A program made the position numbers and the translations under genes. A stretch of DNA of 64,000 nucleotides from DATARH01 sp963705325 (lineage in GTDB: Bacteria; Pseudomonadota; Alphaproteobacteria; ATCC43930; CGMCC-115725), in the NCBI GenBank assembly GCA_963705325.1, contig OY970069.1:1116001-1180000 (forward strand), written 5' to 3'. Shown here piece after piece: positions 53,074-61,076 of this stretch (position 1 is the first letter of the stretch; each line of letters opens with the position of its first letter). The notes below the pieces were generated by a model, which searched no databases, was not told the origin of the DNA, and saw nothing but the letters and a program-made list of their open reading frames with translations.

Positions 53074-55413
53074 ATGAAATCGGCAACTCCGGGGCAGGGC
53101 ATAGGCGCATCGCTGTTGCGCAAGGAAGATGCGCGGCACCTGCGCGGCCGTGGACAATTCGTCTGCGACATCCGCATGCCCGGGCTCGCCGAAGTAGTGT
53201 TTCTGCGCAGCCCGCACGCCCATGCGCGAATTCGCTCGATCGCGGCGCCGGCCGAGGCGCGCGGTCGGATTTTCACCGCGGCGGACCTTCCGCGGATGCA
53301 ACCGATCCGCGTCGTCACCCAGGCGGCCGGCGCGAAGTCGCCGGCGTGGCCACCGCTCGCGACCGAGAAAGTGCGCTATGTCGGTGAGGCAATCGCCGCT
53401 TGCGTCGCCCCGACCCGCGCCGAGGCGGAAGACCTCGCCGCCAGCATTAGTGTCGATTACGAGACGCTCGACGCGGTCGTCGACGCGCAGGCGGCGCGCA
53501 ATGCAGGCGGCGCGCTGGTCCACGAACATTGGGGCGACAATCTTTATATCGAGCGCACGGTGGAGGGCGGCGACATCGAGGCGGCTGCGCGCGACGCTGC
53601 GATCACCGTCTCCCGCGACTACCGGATGAACCGGCAATCGGGGTCACCCCTCGAGGGCCGCGCGGTGCTCGCCTACCGCGACCACCGGCTCGACGAGGTG
53701 GTCGTCTATGCCTCGACCCAGACGCCGCATACGGCGCGGGTGGCGATCGCCGAGACGCTCGGCATCGAGGAGCGCCGGCTGCGCGTCGTCGCGCCTGACG
53801 TCGGCGGCGGGTTCGGCCCGAAAGCCAAACTCTACCCGGAAGAAATCATCCTCGCCGCGTTGGCGCTTGAACTCGATCACCCGGTGCGCTGGATCGAGGA
53901 TCGTAACGAACATCTGCTGACCGGGGCGCATTGCCGCGACCATCGCTACAAGCTGACCGCCTATGCCGACAAAGAAGGGCGGATTCTCGGTATCGATACC
54001 GAGATCGTCGTCGATGCCGGCGCCTATGGGCTGTGGCCACAAGGGCCGTACCAGGAAGCCAACATGGCGGCGCGGACGCTACCGGGGCCGTACACGATCG
54101 CTAATTACCGAGCCCGCACCTTTACGGTCGCAACCAACAAGGCGCCACTCGGACCCTATCGCGGGGTCGGGCGGCCCGGCGCGTGTTTTGCCGTCGAGCG
54201 AACGATCGATGAGGTTGCGCGAGCGCTTGGCCGCGATCCGATCGATATACGGATCGCCAACATGATCCCGCCTGGAGAAATGCCATTCACCTCGGTCACC
54301 GGCATGCAATACGACACCGGCGACTACGCGGAAAGCGTGCGGCTGTGTGCCGAGCTCCTGCAGCTTGACGCCACTCGCGAGCGTCAACAACGCAGCGAGC
54401 CTGATGGAAGGCTGATCGGTATCGGCTTCGCCAGCTTCACCGAACAGACCGCACATGGCGCCGCGGAGTTCGCATCGCGGGGTGCCTCGATCATTCCCGG
54501 CTTCGAGAGCTGTACAGCGCGCATTCTGACCGACGGAAGTATGGTGCTGATGGTCGGCATCCAATCGCACGGTCAGGGGCTCGAGACGACGCTGTCGCAG
54601 ATCGCGCATCATGAACTGGGTATCGATCCGGCGCGCATCTCGGTGCGACACGGCGACACCGAAAGCACGGCGTTCGGCTTCGGCACCTTCGCCTCACGCA
54701 GTATGGTCATGTCGGGTGGCGCGGTGGCACGTGCTAGTCGAATGCTGCGCGACAAGCTCATTCGCATCGGCGCACACCTCTTGCAGTGCGAGCCCGACGA
54801 GGTACGGTGCGCCGATGGGCTGGTGCTCGGCCCGCGCGGCTCGGTGACGATTGCGGAGATCGCCAAGGTCGCGCATCTGCGCATGGATGGGCTGCCCGCC
54901 GGGGTCGAGCCGCTGCTGGAGGCCGTCGCCACTTACGAACCGGCGATCAGCACCGGCGTGTTTTCCTATGCGACGCACGGCGCCGTCGTCGCGGTCGATC
55001 CGGAAACCGGCCTCATCGAGTTACTCGACTTCGCCGTCGCCGAGGATTGCGGGACGATGGTCAATCCGATGATCGTCGAGGGCCAGATCCGCGGCGGCGT
55101 GGCGCAGGGGATCGGGACGGCGTTATTCGAGGAGATTCCCTACGACGCGCACGGCCAGCCACTGGCGGCGACGTTTCTCGACTATCACCTGCCTGGCGCG
55201 TTCGAGCTGCCACCGATCAAGATCGGACATCTGCACAATCCTGCCGCTGCGACCGAGTACGGCATGAAAGGCATGGGCGAGGGTGGCGCCGTGGCGCCAC
55301 CAGCAGCGATTGCTAACGCGGTACGCGACGCGCTCGCTGCACTCGGTGCCGAAATCAATGAAACGCCGCTGACGTCCGAGCGGGTTCTTACGGCGATCCG
55401 AGGGCGCCGTTAG
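53074..55413 (+). CDS. Xanthine dehydrogenase family molybdopterin-binding subunit (CoxL-like)
   Basis: 779 aa large subunit carrying the Mo-molybdopterin cytosine dinucleotide site. N-terminal Ald_Xan_dh_C hammerhead (SLLRKEDARHLRGRGQFVCD), VGEAIAACVA, then the Mo-binding domain with VGGGFGPKAK, PLGPYRGVGRPGACFAVER and the C-terminal catalytic-Glu region GMKGMGEGGAVAPPAAIANA. The CO-dehydrogenase loop AYxCSFR is not seen, so it is not a true CoxL form I enzyme. FAD (CoxM) and 2Fe-2S (CoxS) genes, which normally sit next to it, are absent. The ATG at 53074 is preferred over 53032. Confidence 0.9.
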   Translation: MKSATPGQGIGASLLRKEDARHLRGRGQFVCDIRMPGLAEVVFLRSPHAHARIRSIAAPAEARGRIFTAADLPRMQPIRVVTQAAGAKSPAWPPLATEKVRYVGEAIAACVAPTRAEAEDLAASISVDYETLDAVVDAQAARNAGGALVHEHWGDNLYIERTVEGGDIEAAARDAAITVSRDYRMNRQSGSPLEGRAVLAYRDHRLDEVVVYASTQTPHTARVAIAETLGIEERRLRVVAPDVGGGFGPKAKLYPEEIILAALALELDHPVRWIEDRNEHLLTGAHCRDHRYKLTAYADKEGRILGIDTEIVVDAGAYGLWPQGPYQEANMAARTLPGPYTIANYRARTFTVATNKAPLGPYRGVGRPGACFAVERTIDEVARALGRDPIDIRIANMIPPGEMPFTSVTGMQYDTGDYAESVRLCAELLQLDATRERQQRSEPDGRLIGIGFASFTEQTAHGAAEFASRGASIIPGFESCTARILTDGSMVLMVGIQSHGQGLETTLSQIAHHELGIDPARISVRHGDTESTAFGFGTFASRSMVMSGGAVARASRMLRDKLIRIGAHLLQCEPDEVRCADGLVLGPRGSVTIAEIAKVAHLRMDGLPAGVEPLLEAVATYEPAISTGVFSYATHGAVVAVDPETGLIELLDFAVAEDCGTMVNPMIVEGQIRGGVAQGIGTALFEEIPYDAHGQPLAATFLDYHLPGAFELPPIKIGHLHNPAAATEYGMKGMGEGGAVAPPAAIANAVRDALAALGAEINETPLTSERVLTAIRGRR

Positions 55414-55748
55414 CGGAGATAACCCCACCGAACTCATCAGAAGTTTGGTACGCGGCACGCGATCGAAGCCGGCTTTGGGTCAACTCCCGCCCGATCGAGT
55501 CGATACAGAGCAAAGGTCCGCTCTCGGCGCATAGGGGACAGCCGGAGGCGTCGAAGGGGATGGTCCGCTTACGACCACTAAGCGGCCGCTCGCCTAAGTC
55601 GCCCGGTTTTGCCCCATTTGAGACGTTGCCTGGATGGAACCGTAAGCTCGGTGATCCGCGCCAACCTCCGCGCCCGACCACCGATCGCCTCCGCTGGATA
55701 TGTGCTCCGATGCGGCCGTTTCGGTCGCTCAGCAAGGCGTGTTATCGG
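55414..55748. other. Gene-free region with repeat-like sequence
   Basis: About 335 bases after the molybdoenzyme gene. The part ending near 55612 (CCCGGTTTTGCCCC) resembles the tail of the 104-bp dispersed repeat. No coding frame convinced me. Confidence 0.4.
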
Positions 55749-56030
55749 TCATACGGTACCCCACCGCGCTCGTCGGCGGCTCGGAACAAGCTGGCGGTTC
55801 CGTGGGACCTTTGAGACGAGGATTGCGTAGAGATCGTGTGCGCCCTTCCCCTCCGCGACAACCTCATCATCGCCATTGAAGGCGGAGAATGATCCGTCAG
55901 GGCCAACATGAAACTTGAGTGGATCATGGGTCCGCTCATAGGTGACAAATTGCCCGAACTCGTCAGTCGCACGGAAACCCTGCTCGACCAGCGCGTCTGA
56001 AAGCGCGGCCCGGCCGACATCGCGAACCAT
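55749..56030 (-). CDS. Small hypothetical protein
   Basis: 93 aa, ATG at 56030 with AAGAACGG upstream. The central part (ALVEQGFRATDEFGQFVTYE, DPLKFHVGPDGSFSAFNGDD, EVVAEGKGAHDLYAILVS) has a regular pattern of a small alpha/beta domain. The last 15 residues are basic. First of a run of orphan genes to 61.3 kb. No family recognised. Confidence 0.55.
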   Translation of the reverse strand: MVRDVGRAALSDALVEQGFRATDEFGQFVTYERTHDPLKFHVGPDGSFSAFNGDDEVVAEGKGAHDLYAILVSKVPRNRQLVPSRRRARWGTV

Positions 56031-56060
56031 CCGTTCTTCTTTCTGCGCGGCAGGCGGGTG

Positions 56061-56270
56061 CTATCGCCCCAGCCGCGTAGTTTGGCGAGACATTTTCTCA
56101 CCCAGTTGCTTAATGAGGTTATCGCGCTCCGAGGTTATCGCGGCCAACCGCAGCCGAGAGTGCGAGAGGCGCTCCTCATCACCTTGCAGACGTGCCCGCT
56201 CATACTCCGTCTGCGCGCGAAAAAATCTGCTCGACAAAGAGGTCAGGTCTTCGGGTACGTGAACTTGCAT
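56061..56270 (-). CDS. Small coiled-coil protein
   Basis: 69 aa from the ATG at 56270. Residues about 10-60 form one long charged helix (SRFFRAQTEYERARLQGDEE, RLSHSRLRLAAITSERDNLI) with heptad character. A TTAA-N7-TTAT box lies 48-62 bases upstream of the start in an AT-rich region. It has the same size and helix style as the 60-aa protein at 60894-61076. Function unknown. Confidence 0.55.
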   Translation of the reverse strand: MQVHVPEDLTSLSSRFFRAQTEYERARLQGDEERLSHSRLRLAAITSERDNLIKQLGEKMSRQTTRLGR

Positions 56271-56683
56271 TTTATTAGCTCCAATCCACGACAGGGCGAA
56301 TGGAGCCACGACAATCGTTAACTAATAGTTATCGTAAAACAATAATCAAGATGATGGTTGAATTTTTATAAAAAAACTAACAGTGATCGTACAGTTATTG
56401 TCAAGTGTATTATAGATATACCGACCACACCCGAACAATCGTGCGCTGGATGCTAAAAGAAACCGCTTAGTTCGTTATCCGCGCCTTGAGGTCTTAACTG
56501 TCTCTTTTGAAGATTTACCGACGCGATGCGTATACCGAAGGACCTAGCGGGTTCTTGCAACAAGATCCGCGCCTTCGCACGCAAAAGCTCGCCGAGATGA
56601 TCCGTGGGCTCCGTGCGGTCGGCAGTGAACGTTGCACAGGATCAGTCGCTCCGTCAGCCGGGTCCCGTTGAAGGCGAACAACC
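56271..56683. other. AT-rich divergent intergenic region
   Basis: About 410 bases and the most AT-rich stretch of the window (especially 56310-56430). It separates the minus-strand coiled-coil gene from a plus-strand membrane-peptide gene and includes the TTAA-type box at 56318-56332. No RNA gene recognised. Confidence 0.5.
56318..56332. promoter_or_regulatory. CtrA-like box TTAA-N7-TTAT
   Basis: TTAA CTAATAG TTAT differs by one base from the alphaproteobacterial CtrA site TTAA-N7-TTAA. It lies 48 bases upstream of the start of the small coiled-coil gene at 56270. Confidence 0.4.
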
Positions 56684-56863
56684 ATGCGCTTAATAATCGT
56701 TCATTCTATTGCCTTCGGATTTGGCCTGGCAGCGATTGTCACGGCCCTGGTAGTCGGCAACGGTGGCCAGCCGTGGCTAGCCGCATATGCCGGGCTTTTG
56801 TCTGTCCTGGTTTCTGAGATCACGTCCTGGCTATGGCGAGCATTCAACCCGGCCACCGCGTAA
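56684..56863 (+). CDS. Small membrane protein, 59 aa
   Basis: Starts MRLIIVHSIAFGFGLAAIVT at the ATG at 56684 and ends NPATA before a TAA at 56861-56863. Two hydrophobic helices are predicted, at about residues 3-25 and 33-50, separated by NGGQPW, a hairpin-like inner-membrane protein. The frame is uninterrupted and hydrophobic in the pattern expected of a real membrane peptide. The ribosome site is weak (GAAGGCGAA about 10 bases upstream). Function unknown. Confidence 0.5.
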   Translation: MRLIIVHSIAFGFGLAAIVTALVVGNGGQPWLAAYAGLLSVLVSEITSWLWRAFNPATA

Positions 56864-57170
56864 ACGACGTGCAGGTGTTCGCTACACACAAGCGCGGCGT
56901 AGCGTCCAGCAAACACAAAAGTTTCCGCCGCCCCTTTACGCAGCGCGGGTCTCAGACCTTCGCCCGACCGAATACGTTCGGGTTAGATGCGAGTGCGGTC
57001 GAGCAGAGGTGTTGACCGCGGCGACCCTTTCGAGGAGCGGCGTCTCACCCAAACAGAAATTGACTGACCTCGGTCGTGGAATGCGCTGTCGTCAATGCGA
57101 AGCGCGAGGCTGTGCCCTCGTCTCGATCACACGGGGGGACGACTGGCAATCGCATAAGTCCACCGTGTAA
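56787..57170 (+). CDS. Hypothetical protein with zinc-ribbon-like cysteines, start uncertain
   Basis: The C-terminal 70 residues are convincing (LRPTEYVRVRCECGRAEVLT, AATLSRSGVSPKQKLTDLGR, GMRCRQCEARGCALVSI). A CxC pair and a CxxC pair about 38 residues apart form a zinc-ribbon pattern of a kind common in rhizobial orphan proteins. The N-terminal 45 residues from the ATG at 56787 overlap the small membrane gene and look random. No good start lies closer to the domain. The gene may be truncated at its 5' end. Confidence 0.5.
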   Translation: MPGFCLSWFLRSRPGYGEHSTRPPRKRRAGVRYTQARRSVQQTQKFPPPLYAARVSDLRPTEYVRVRCECGRAEVLTAATLSRSGVSPKQKLTDLGRGMRCRQCEARGCALVSITRGDDWQSHKSTV

Positions 57171-57224
57171 CCTTCAGTCGCGATCTGTCGCTGACATAGG
57201 GGCCGGGCCAAGAGCGTTGGCAGG

Positions 57225-57557
57225 CTACGAGCTAACGCGTACCCGCCAGCGCGATGTCGGGCTTTTCGCTTCCGTGGTCGTACCTGCAGTAAGCTCTACG
57301 ACCGGCGGCTCTTCAGGAGCGGGCTCGGCTTCCAACCTCGCAACCTCAACGACCGGCTCATCGGCAGGTGCGGCTGTCGTCAAATGAGGCAAATGCTTCA
57401 CCGCAAAAGCGTAAGCAACGCTTTCGAGCTTCTCGATCTCCTCGAGGTCCGCTGCGATGCCTTTGAGTTCGTCGGCAAGCCTAGCTTCGATCGCAGCGCG
57501 GCGCCCTTTGAGTTCTTCTTTCACTTGCTGAAGATAATCGGGATTGAGATTCCACAT
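57225..57557 (-). CDS. Hypothetical coiled-coil protein with Pro/Glu-rich tail
   Basis: 110 aa, ATG at 57557. Residues 1-50 form a charged helix (MWNLNPDYLQQVKEELKGRR, AAIEARLADELKGIAADLEE) followed by LESVAYAFAVKHLP and an acidic Pro/Glu/Val tail. A TTAA-N7-CTAA box lies 56-70 bases upstream. Not assigned to a family. Confidence 0.6.
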   Translation of the reverse strand: MWNLNPDYLQQVKEELKGRRAAIEARLADELKGIAADLEEIEKLESVAYAFAVKHLPHLTTAAPADEPVVEVARLEAEPAPEEPPVVELTAGTTTEAKSPTSRWRVRVSS

Positions 57558-57612
57558 GGCATTGCTTACCTATATTGAGGATTACTCTGCGCCGAAAGTA
57601 CCACCCATCGTG

Positions 57613-57627
57613 TTAACAGGCCGCTAA
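57613..57627. promoter_or_regulatory. CtrA-like box TTAA-N7-CTAA
   Basis: TTAA CAGGCCG CTAA differs by one base from TTAA-N7-TTAA and lies 56 bases upstream of the coiled-coil gene starting at 57557. Confidence 0.35.
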
Positions 57628-57660
57628 CATCTTCAGTAAGTCAGCGGATTTTCTTCTAAT

Positions 57661-58452
57661 TTAACGCCAAAGTCCCCGTTTAGCTCTAGGCGGTTCGCCC
57701 GGAGACCTGACATGAGAGTTTAAATACTGGAGATCACTCTTCTCGTCTTCACTGAGGCCCGTGCTTTTCGCTAACCTCTGATACAGCGCCTCGAGTTGCT
57801 CTTTGACGGTGACCAGTGCGTCACCCAAGGTGTCGCCTGTTCCGCTTAGGCGTAAGGCGGCCACCGTTGCGGTGAACAGCCTGTCACCCAATGAATTGAT
57901 TGTGACGGGGATGGGCTCGATCAACTGGAAGTGCGGTAACGAGTCGATACTCAGCTCAATCGTGTGAGATCCAGCGCCTGATTGTGATGCTGCTTCTTCC
58001 GTTGGGGGCTCGGTCGCGGACGAGGGTGATGGATCGATTGCCTGCGCAACTGGCGTACTCCCTTCGTCCGTTACCTGCTCAGGTTCTGGGCGGGCCAATC
58101 CCGCATCGGTGTACGAGTCTGTGGCGGGCTCAGTCCTCAGGTCCCGCTCATCTACACCCGCCACCACCGCTTCATCCAAAACAGACGGGCTCGGCGCTGT
58201 TTCACGACTGCCCCCTTCTACAGGCTCGCGGCCTGCTACCGCCTCGCCGCTTCTCCGAGCCGGACGCTGGATCGGGGTCGATCCGACGAACGATATCGCC
58301 CCGCTTCTCTGAAAGCCGATCGTGAGGGACAGCATCGGCACCAGCGTCTCGGTTGGCGATGCTTCCCTGGTGTTGGTCCAGACCGTAGTAGTCGCGGAGG
58401 AGGAGTTTAAAACCCCCGCTGAATCGGACCTAAATAGGCTGGTGCGCAGCAT
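57661..58452 (-). CDS. Hypothetical protein, disordered N-terminus and conserved C-terminal domain
   Basis: 263 aa. Residues about 1-165 are low-complexity (Ser, Thr, Pro, Glu-rich, for example PSPSSATEPPTEEAASQSG). Residues about 166-250 are folded-looking: TIELSIDSLPHFQLIEPIPV, TINSLGDRLFTATVAALRLS, GDTLGDALVTVKEQLEALYQ. The pattern of short beta strands plus GDTLGDAL-x3-KEQLEALY recalls HicB/UPF0150-like partners but is not a clear match. The start codon is uncertain. It lies 12 bases after the 73-aa gene, same strand, probably one operon. Confidence 0.6.
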   Translation of the reverse strand: MLRTSLFRSDSAGVLNSSSATTTVWTNTREASPTETLVPMLSLTIGFQRSGAISFVGSTPIQRPARRSGEAVAGREPVEGGSRETAPSPSVLDEAVVAGVDERDLRTEPATDSYTDAGLARPEPEQVTDEGSTPVAQAIDPSPSSATEPPTEEAASQSGAGSHTIELSIDSLPHFQLIEPIPVTINSLGDRLFTATVAALRLSGTGDTLGDALVTVKEQLEALYQRLAKSTGLSEDEKSDLQYLNSHVRSPGEPPRAKRGLWR

Positions 58453-58464
58453 GACCCGGACGCC

Positions 58465-58686
58465 TTAGCGGCCAGCGGATCGGACGTCGGTCACCAGTGT
58501 CGATTTCATGTTGTAAACCGGGTCGCCCCCCGTATTCCCATCATCACCGCGCGAGACGCTGATCATGATTGGCTTGACGCGTAAGACCGTGCCATCGGCG
58601 AGCCGATATTCGCTCCACATTTCCCTTGCAGATATGACTTCGACATCAGCTGTAGTCTCGGTAGAGACGACCAATCCGCCATCCAT
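58465..58686 (-). CDS. Small hypothetical protein
   Basis: 73 aa from the ATG at 58686, which has GGAGG seven bases upstream; a longer open frame to 58773 lacks such a site. The sequence is beta-rich (TADVEVISAREMWSEYRLAD, GTVLRVKPIMISVSRGDDGN). The compact pattern suggests a small beta-barrel. A perfect TTAA-N7-TTAA box lies 42-56 bases upstream of the start. It is the leading gene of a two-gene operon with the 263-aa protein. Confidence 0.65.
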   Translation of the reverse strand: MDGGLVVSTETTADVEVISAREMWSEYRLADGTVLRVKPIMISVSRGDDGNTGGDPVYNMKSTLVTDVRSAGR

Positions 58687-58727
58687 CGCTGCCTCCGGTA
58701 TCTCACGCTCACAGCGACAATCTGTCG

Positions 58728-58742
58728 TTAAGTATTGATTAA
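58728..58742. promoter_or_regulatory. CtrA-type box TTAA-N7-TTAA
   Basis: TTAA GTATTGA TTAA, a perfect match to the CtrA consensus spacing, followed by TTAACC half-sites at 58746 and near 58793. Placed 42 bases upstream of the gene starting at 58686. Confidence 0.5.
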
Positions 58743-58899
58743 AAATTAACCGTCGAGTTTTATCAGTCGGCATATAGTAATCATTATAGCGATTAACCGT
58801 ACTTCAGTTACACGATGCCGACCGGCATAGCACGCATGCAGATATTTGCCCGGTCCTAGTCGCTCAGCGGTGGATTATCCTCGTTCGGGCCCATGAGCG

Positions 58900-59166
58900 T
58901 CAATTGGCAGGACGGTCCACAGGGGTCTTTAGGACACCCGTGGAGGTGGTCCCGGTTGCGCTGGGCTTAACCAACTCCCGAAGGCGCTCGATCGGGGTCT
59001 CAGGCAGTATGGAGCCGGGATTCGGGGCTTCGAGCGTTTTGAGCTCGCGTAATGTCTCGTCGAGCAACCCCTCATAGTGCTCCCAAAGCGCAAGGTTTTC
59101 GACCTGCTTCAGAGCTCGACGATAAATGGCAATCTGCCGACGCAAGAACCGTCGTCGGTGAGTCAC
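58900..59166 (-). CDS. Small hypothetical protein downstream of the EAL gene
   Basis: About 88 aa if started at the GTG at 59166, 18 bases after the EAL stop; the open frame continues into the EAL gene but that part looks spurious. The helical segment RRRFLRRQIAIYRRALKQVE, NLALWEHYEGLLDETLREL is amphipathic. Proline-rich tail. It may be translated with the regulator gene. Function unknown. Confidence 0.45.
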   Translation of the reverse strand: MTHRRRFLRRQIAIYRRALKQVENLALWEHYEGLLDETLRELKTLEAPNPGSILPETPIERLRELVKPSATGTTSTGVLKTPVDRPAN

Positions 59167-59183
59167 GTACAGGACGAGCCCAG

Positions 59184-60347
59184 TCAGGCTACCGCGCTGG
59201 ACGCCCGGGATGACCAGCCCGCGACCACGGCCGGAATGCGAGCGGGCTCCGCCGGCCGACCAATGTGATAGCCCTGGACCAGACCGCATCCCAGTGCCCG
59301 CAGCGTCCACAATATCGTTTCACTCTCGACGCCAACCGCAACGCTCTGGAGTTCCAGCTTGCGTGCGAGATCTAGGATGACCGAAACCAACATCTGGCAG
59401 TCATTCGTATGCGGCATCTTGGAAACAAGGCTGCGATCAATTTTGACTTCGGTAACCGGCATGCAGCGAAGCCCAATCAGCGACGAGTAGCCCGTTCCAA
59501 ATTCGTCGATCGAGATCCCGAAACCCTTGAAGCGTAGCTCGCCCAGAGCGTGGATCATCGCAGACACATCGCGCATGAGGGTACTCTCGGCCATCTCAAG
59601 GATGACCAGGTCAGGTTTAAGACCCCCAGCAGCACAGCTTTCCGCCAGCCGATCTGGAAGGTTCTGGTTAAGATTGCGAGCCGAAATATTGACGGAAAGG
59701 GTAAGCAGCATCCCAGCCTGGTGCCATACCGACACTTGTTTCGCGGCTGTGGAGACGACCCAATCGGTCAGGTCGTCAATTAACGAGTTCTCCTCGGCTA
59801 ACCCGATGAACTGGTCCGGCGTGACCACACCGCGTGTTGGATGGCGCCAGCGCACCAGCGCCTCAACGCCTTTGATGTGGTTTGATCGGCAGTCGAGCTG
59901 GGGCTGATATTCGAGGAACAATTGACCGTCAGTAATCGCTCGGGTCAACTCGCTCAGCGTCAACGCCTTCGCCTCGATGATCTGGCTTAGTAGATCACGA
60001 AAGGATTGAGGCCGCACCGGCTTAGCCAATACGCCCGCGGTTTTAAGCCCGTGCTCGCCCGCGATTTCAAGCGCGACGACGAGTGCGTTCGGATCAAGAC
60101 CGCTCGTCAAGATCACCTGAGCCGAGCACCCTTCCGCGCCAAGCTGGCGGAGCAATTGTATCCCGTCTGCCGCTGACATGAATGGATCGATGACGACGAC
60201 AGACGGGCACCAAGCGGCGACGATTGCTCGTGCAGCCGCGGGGTCGCTTGTGGTCATAACCTCAAAATCTGTCGCTTCTGCAATCTTTGTAACTGAGTTT
60301 CGAAAGACCTTATCGTCGTCAATGACGAGCATACGTTCGGTCGACAT
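59184..60347 (-). CDS. REC-EAL response regulator, EAL probably catalytically weak
   Basis: 387 aa from the ATG at 60347 (GGAGGG upstream). The REC domain (residues 1-125) has acidic pocket Asp10-12, phospho-Asp54 (VVVIDPFM), Thr81 and Lys109. The EAL domain (about 130-370) keeps EALVRW (162-167), Asn220, Glu251 (ILEMAE), Lys302 and QGYHIGRP. However DDFGTG is DEFGTG (Glu282) and EGVE is VGVE (Val338 where the catalytic Glu sits). c-di-GMP hydrolysis is therefore doubtful and a binding or signalling role likelier. No cognate histidine kinase is adjacent. A TTAATTAACC cluster is 63-72 bases upstream. Confidence 0.9.
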   Translation of the reverse strand: MSTERMLVIDDDKVFRNSVTKIAEATDFEVMTTSDPAAARAIVAAWCPSVVVIDPFMSAADGIQLLRQLGAEGCSAQVILTSGLDPNALVVALEIAGEHGLKTAGVLAKPVRPQSFRDLLSQIIEAKALTLSELTRAITDGQLFLEYQPQLDCRSNHIKGVEALVRWRHPTRGVVTPDQFIGLAEENSLIDDLTDWVVSTAAKQVSVWHQAGMLLTLSVNISARNLNQNLPDRLAESCAAGGLKPDLVILEMAESTLMRDVSAMIHALGELRFKGFGISIDEFGTGYSSLIGLRCMPVTEVKIDRSLVSKMPHTNDCQMLVSVILDLARKLELQSVAVGVESETILWTLRALGCGLVQGYHIGRPAEPARIPAVVAGWSSRASSAVA

Positions 60348-60893
60348 ATAACCCTCCACCCCGTTCGCCCGCCTCCCGTACCTCTCGCGCTCATCAGCCA
60401 TAGCAACAATTAATTAACCGAACCTGAAGCGGAAGACGCACCACTCCATCGCGCGCTGTTGTCAAAAACCGAGCAACTCCCTCCGACGCGGACCAGACCC
60501 AGGATAAATCACGAGCGTCCCGGAGCCGCCGTGATGATCACCGGCAGGTCTGCTTTCGGCGCTACGCAGCCGCCGGCGTTCCTCGCTTCGAACGACCGGT
60601 TTGCGATCCCTTAGCCGCTATTCGGCATCGCCGTCGTGGGCTTCCGGTTTTGCCCCTTAGCCAACTCTCGGGCGGCGTCTTTGAAAATCGAAAAACAAGA
60701 ATTAAAGACATGGGGAGAGAAGTTAATAGCCTGGGTTATAGGTTTGAAAAAAACGTGCATTGTCCAATCGCTTAATTTTTACTCTGAACAGAGAGCAGCA
60801 GTGCTCTTGACCTTGTTACAATTTAGGTTTGTACGGTGTGGAACAGGGTATTCTCTGCAGTGTTCAGAATTTAAATGGCCTTTGGAGGTTAAA
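60348..60893. other. Gene-free region with dispersed repeat and candidate promoter
   Basis: About 545 bases between the divergent REC-EAL gene and a 60-aa gene. It contains the second copy of the 104-bp repeat (60553-60656) and, at 60840-60864, GGAAC-N16-TGTT, which resembles the alphaproteobacterial general-stress sigma EcfG promoter (GGAAC-N16/17-CGTT) 30 bases before the next start codon. Confidence 0.45.
60553..60656. repeat. 104-bp dispersed repeat, copy 2
   Basis: Gapless match to 46618-46721; shared 23-mer at 60581-60603. Same orientation as copy 1. Not coding. Confidence 0.65.
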
Positions 60894-61076
60894 ATGCTGA
60901 CACCGGAGGAACGCGCGCTCGTTACCGATATCGGAGACAAGCTTCTCGACCTTTACGCCAGGCGGGATGACGCAATTACCGACGGGGATTTGGACCGCGC
61001 CCAGGGGCTGCAGGCGGAAATCGCCGAAACCGCAGCCCATCGACAGAAAATCCTCCGCGACGTCGAGGAGCTGTGA
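60894..61076 (+). CDS. Small coiled-coil protein, 60 aa
   Basis: ATG at 60894 with TTGGAGG about 8 bases upstream; a longer open frame to 60636 has no such support. The protein (MLTPEERALVTDIGDKLLDL, YARRDDAITDGDLDRAQGLQ, AEIAETAAHRQKILRDVEEL) is nearly all charged helix. Its stop overlaps the next start (TGATG). A possible EcfG-type promoter lies just upstream. No family recognised. Confidence 0.65.
   Translation: MLTPEERALVTDIGDKLLDLYARRDDAITDGDLDRAQGLQAEIAETAAHRQKILRDVEEL

Noticed and set aside
53074..55413. Aerobic CO dehydrogenase form I
   Set aside because: The AYxCSFR active-site loop is not visible and coxS/coxM are absent, so only the broader family is called.
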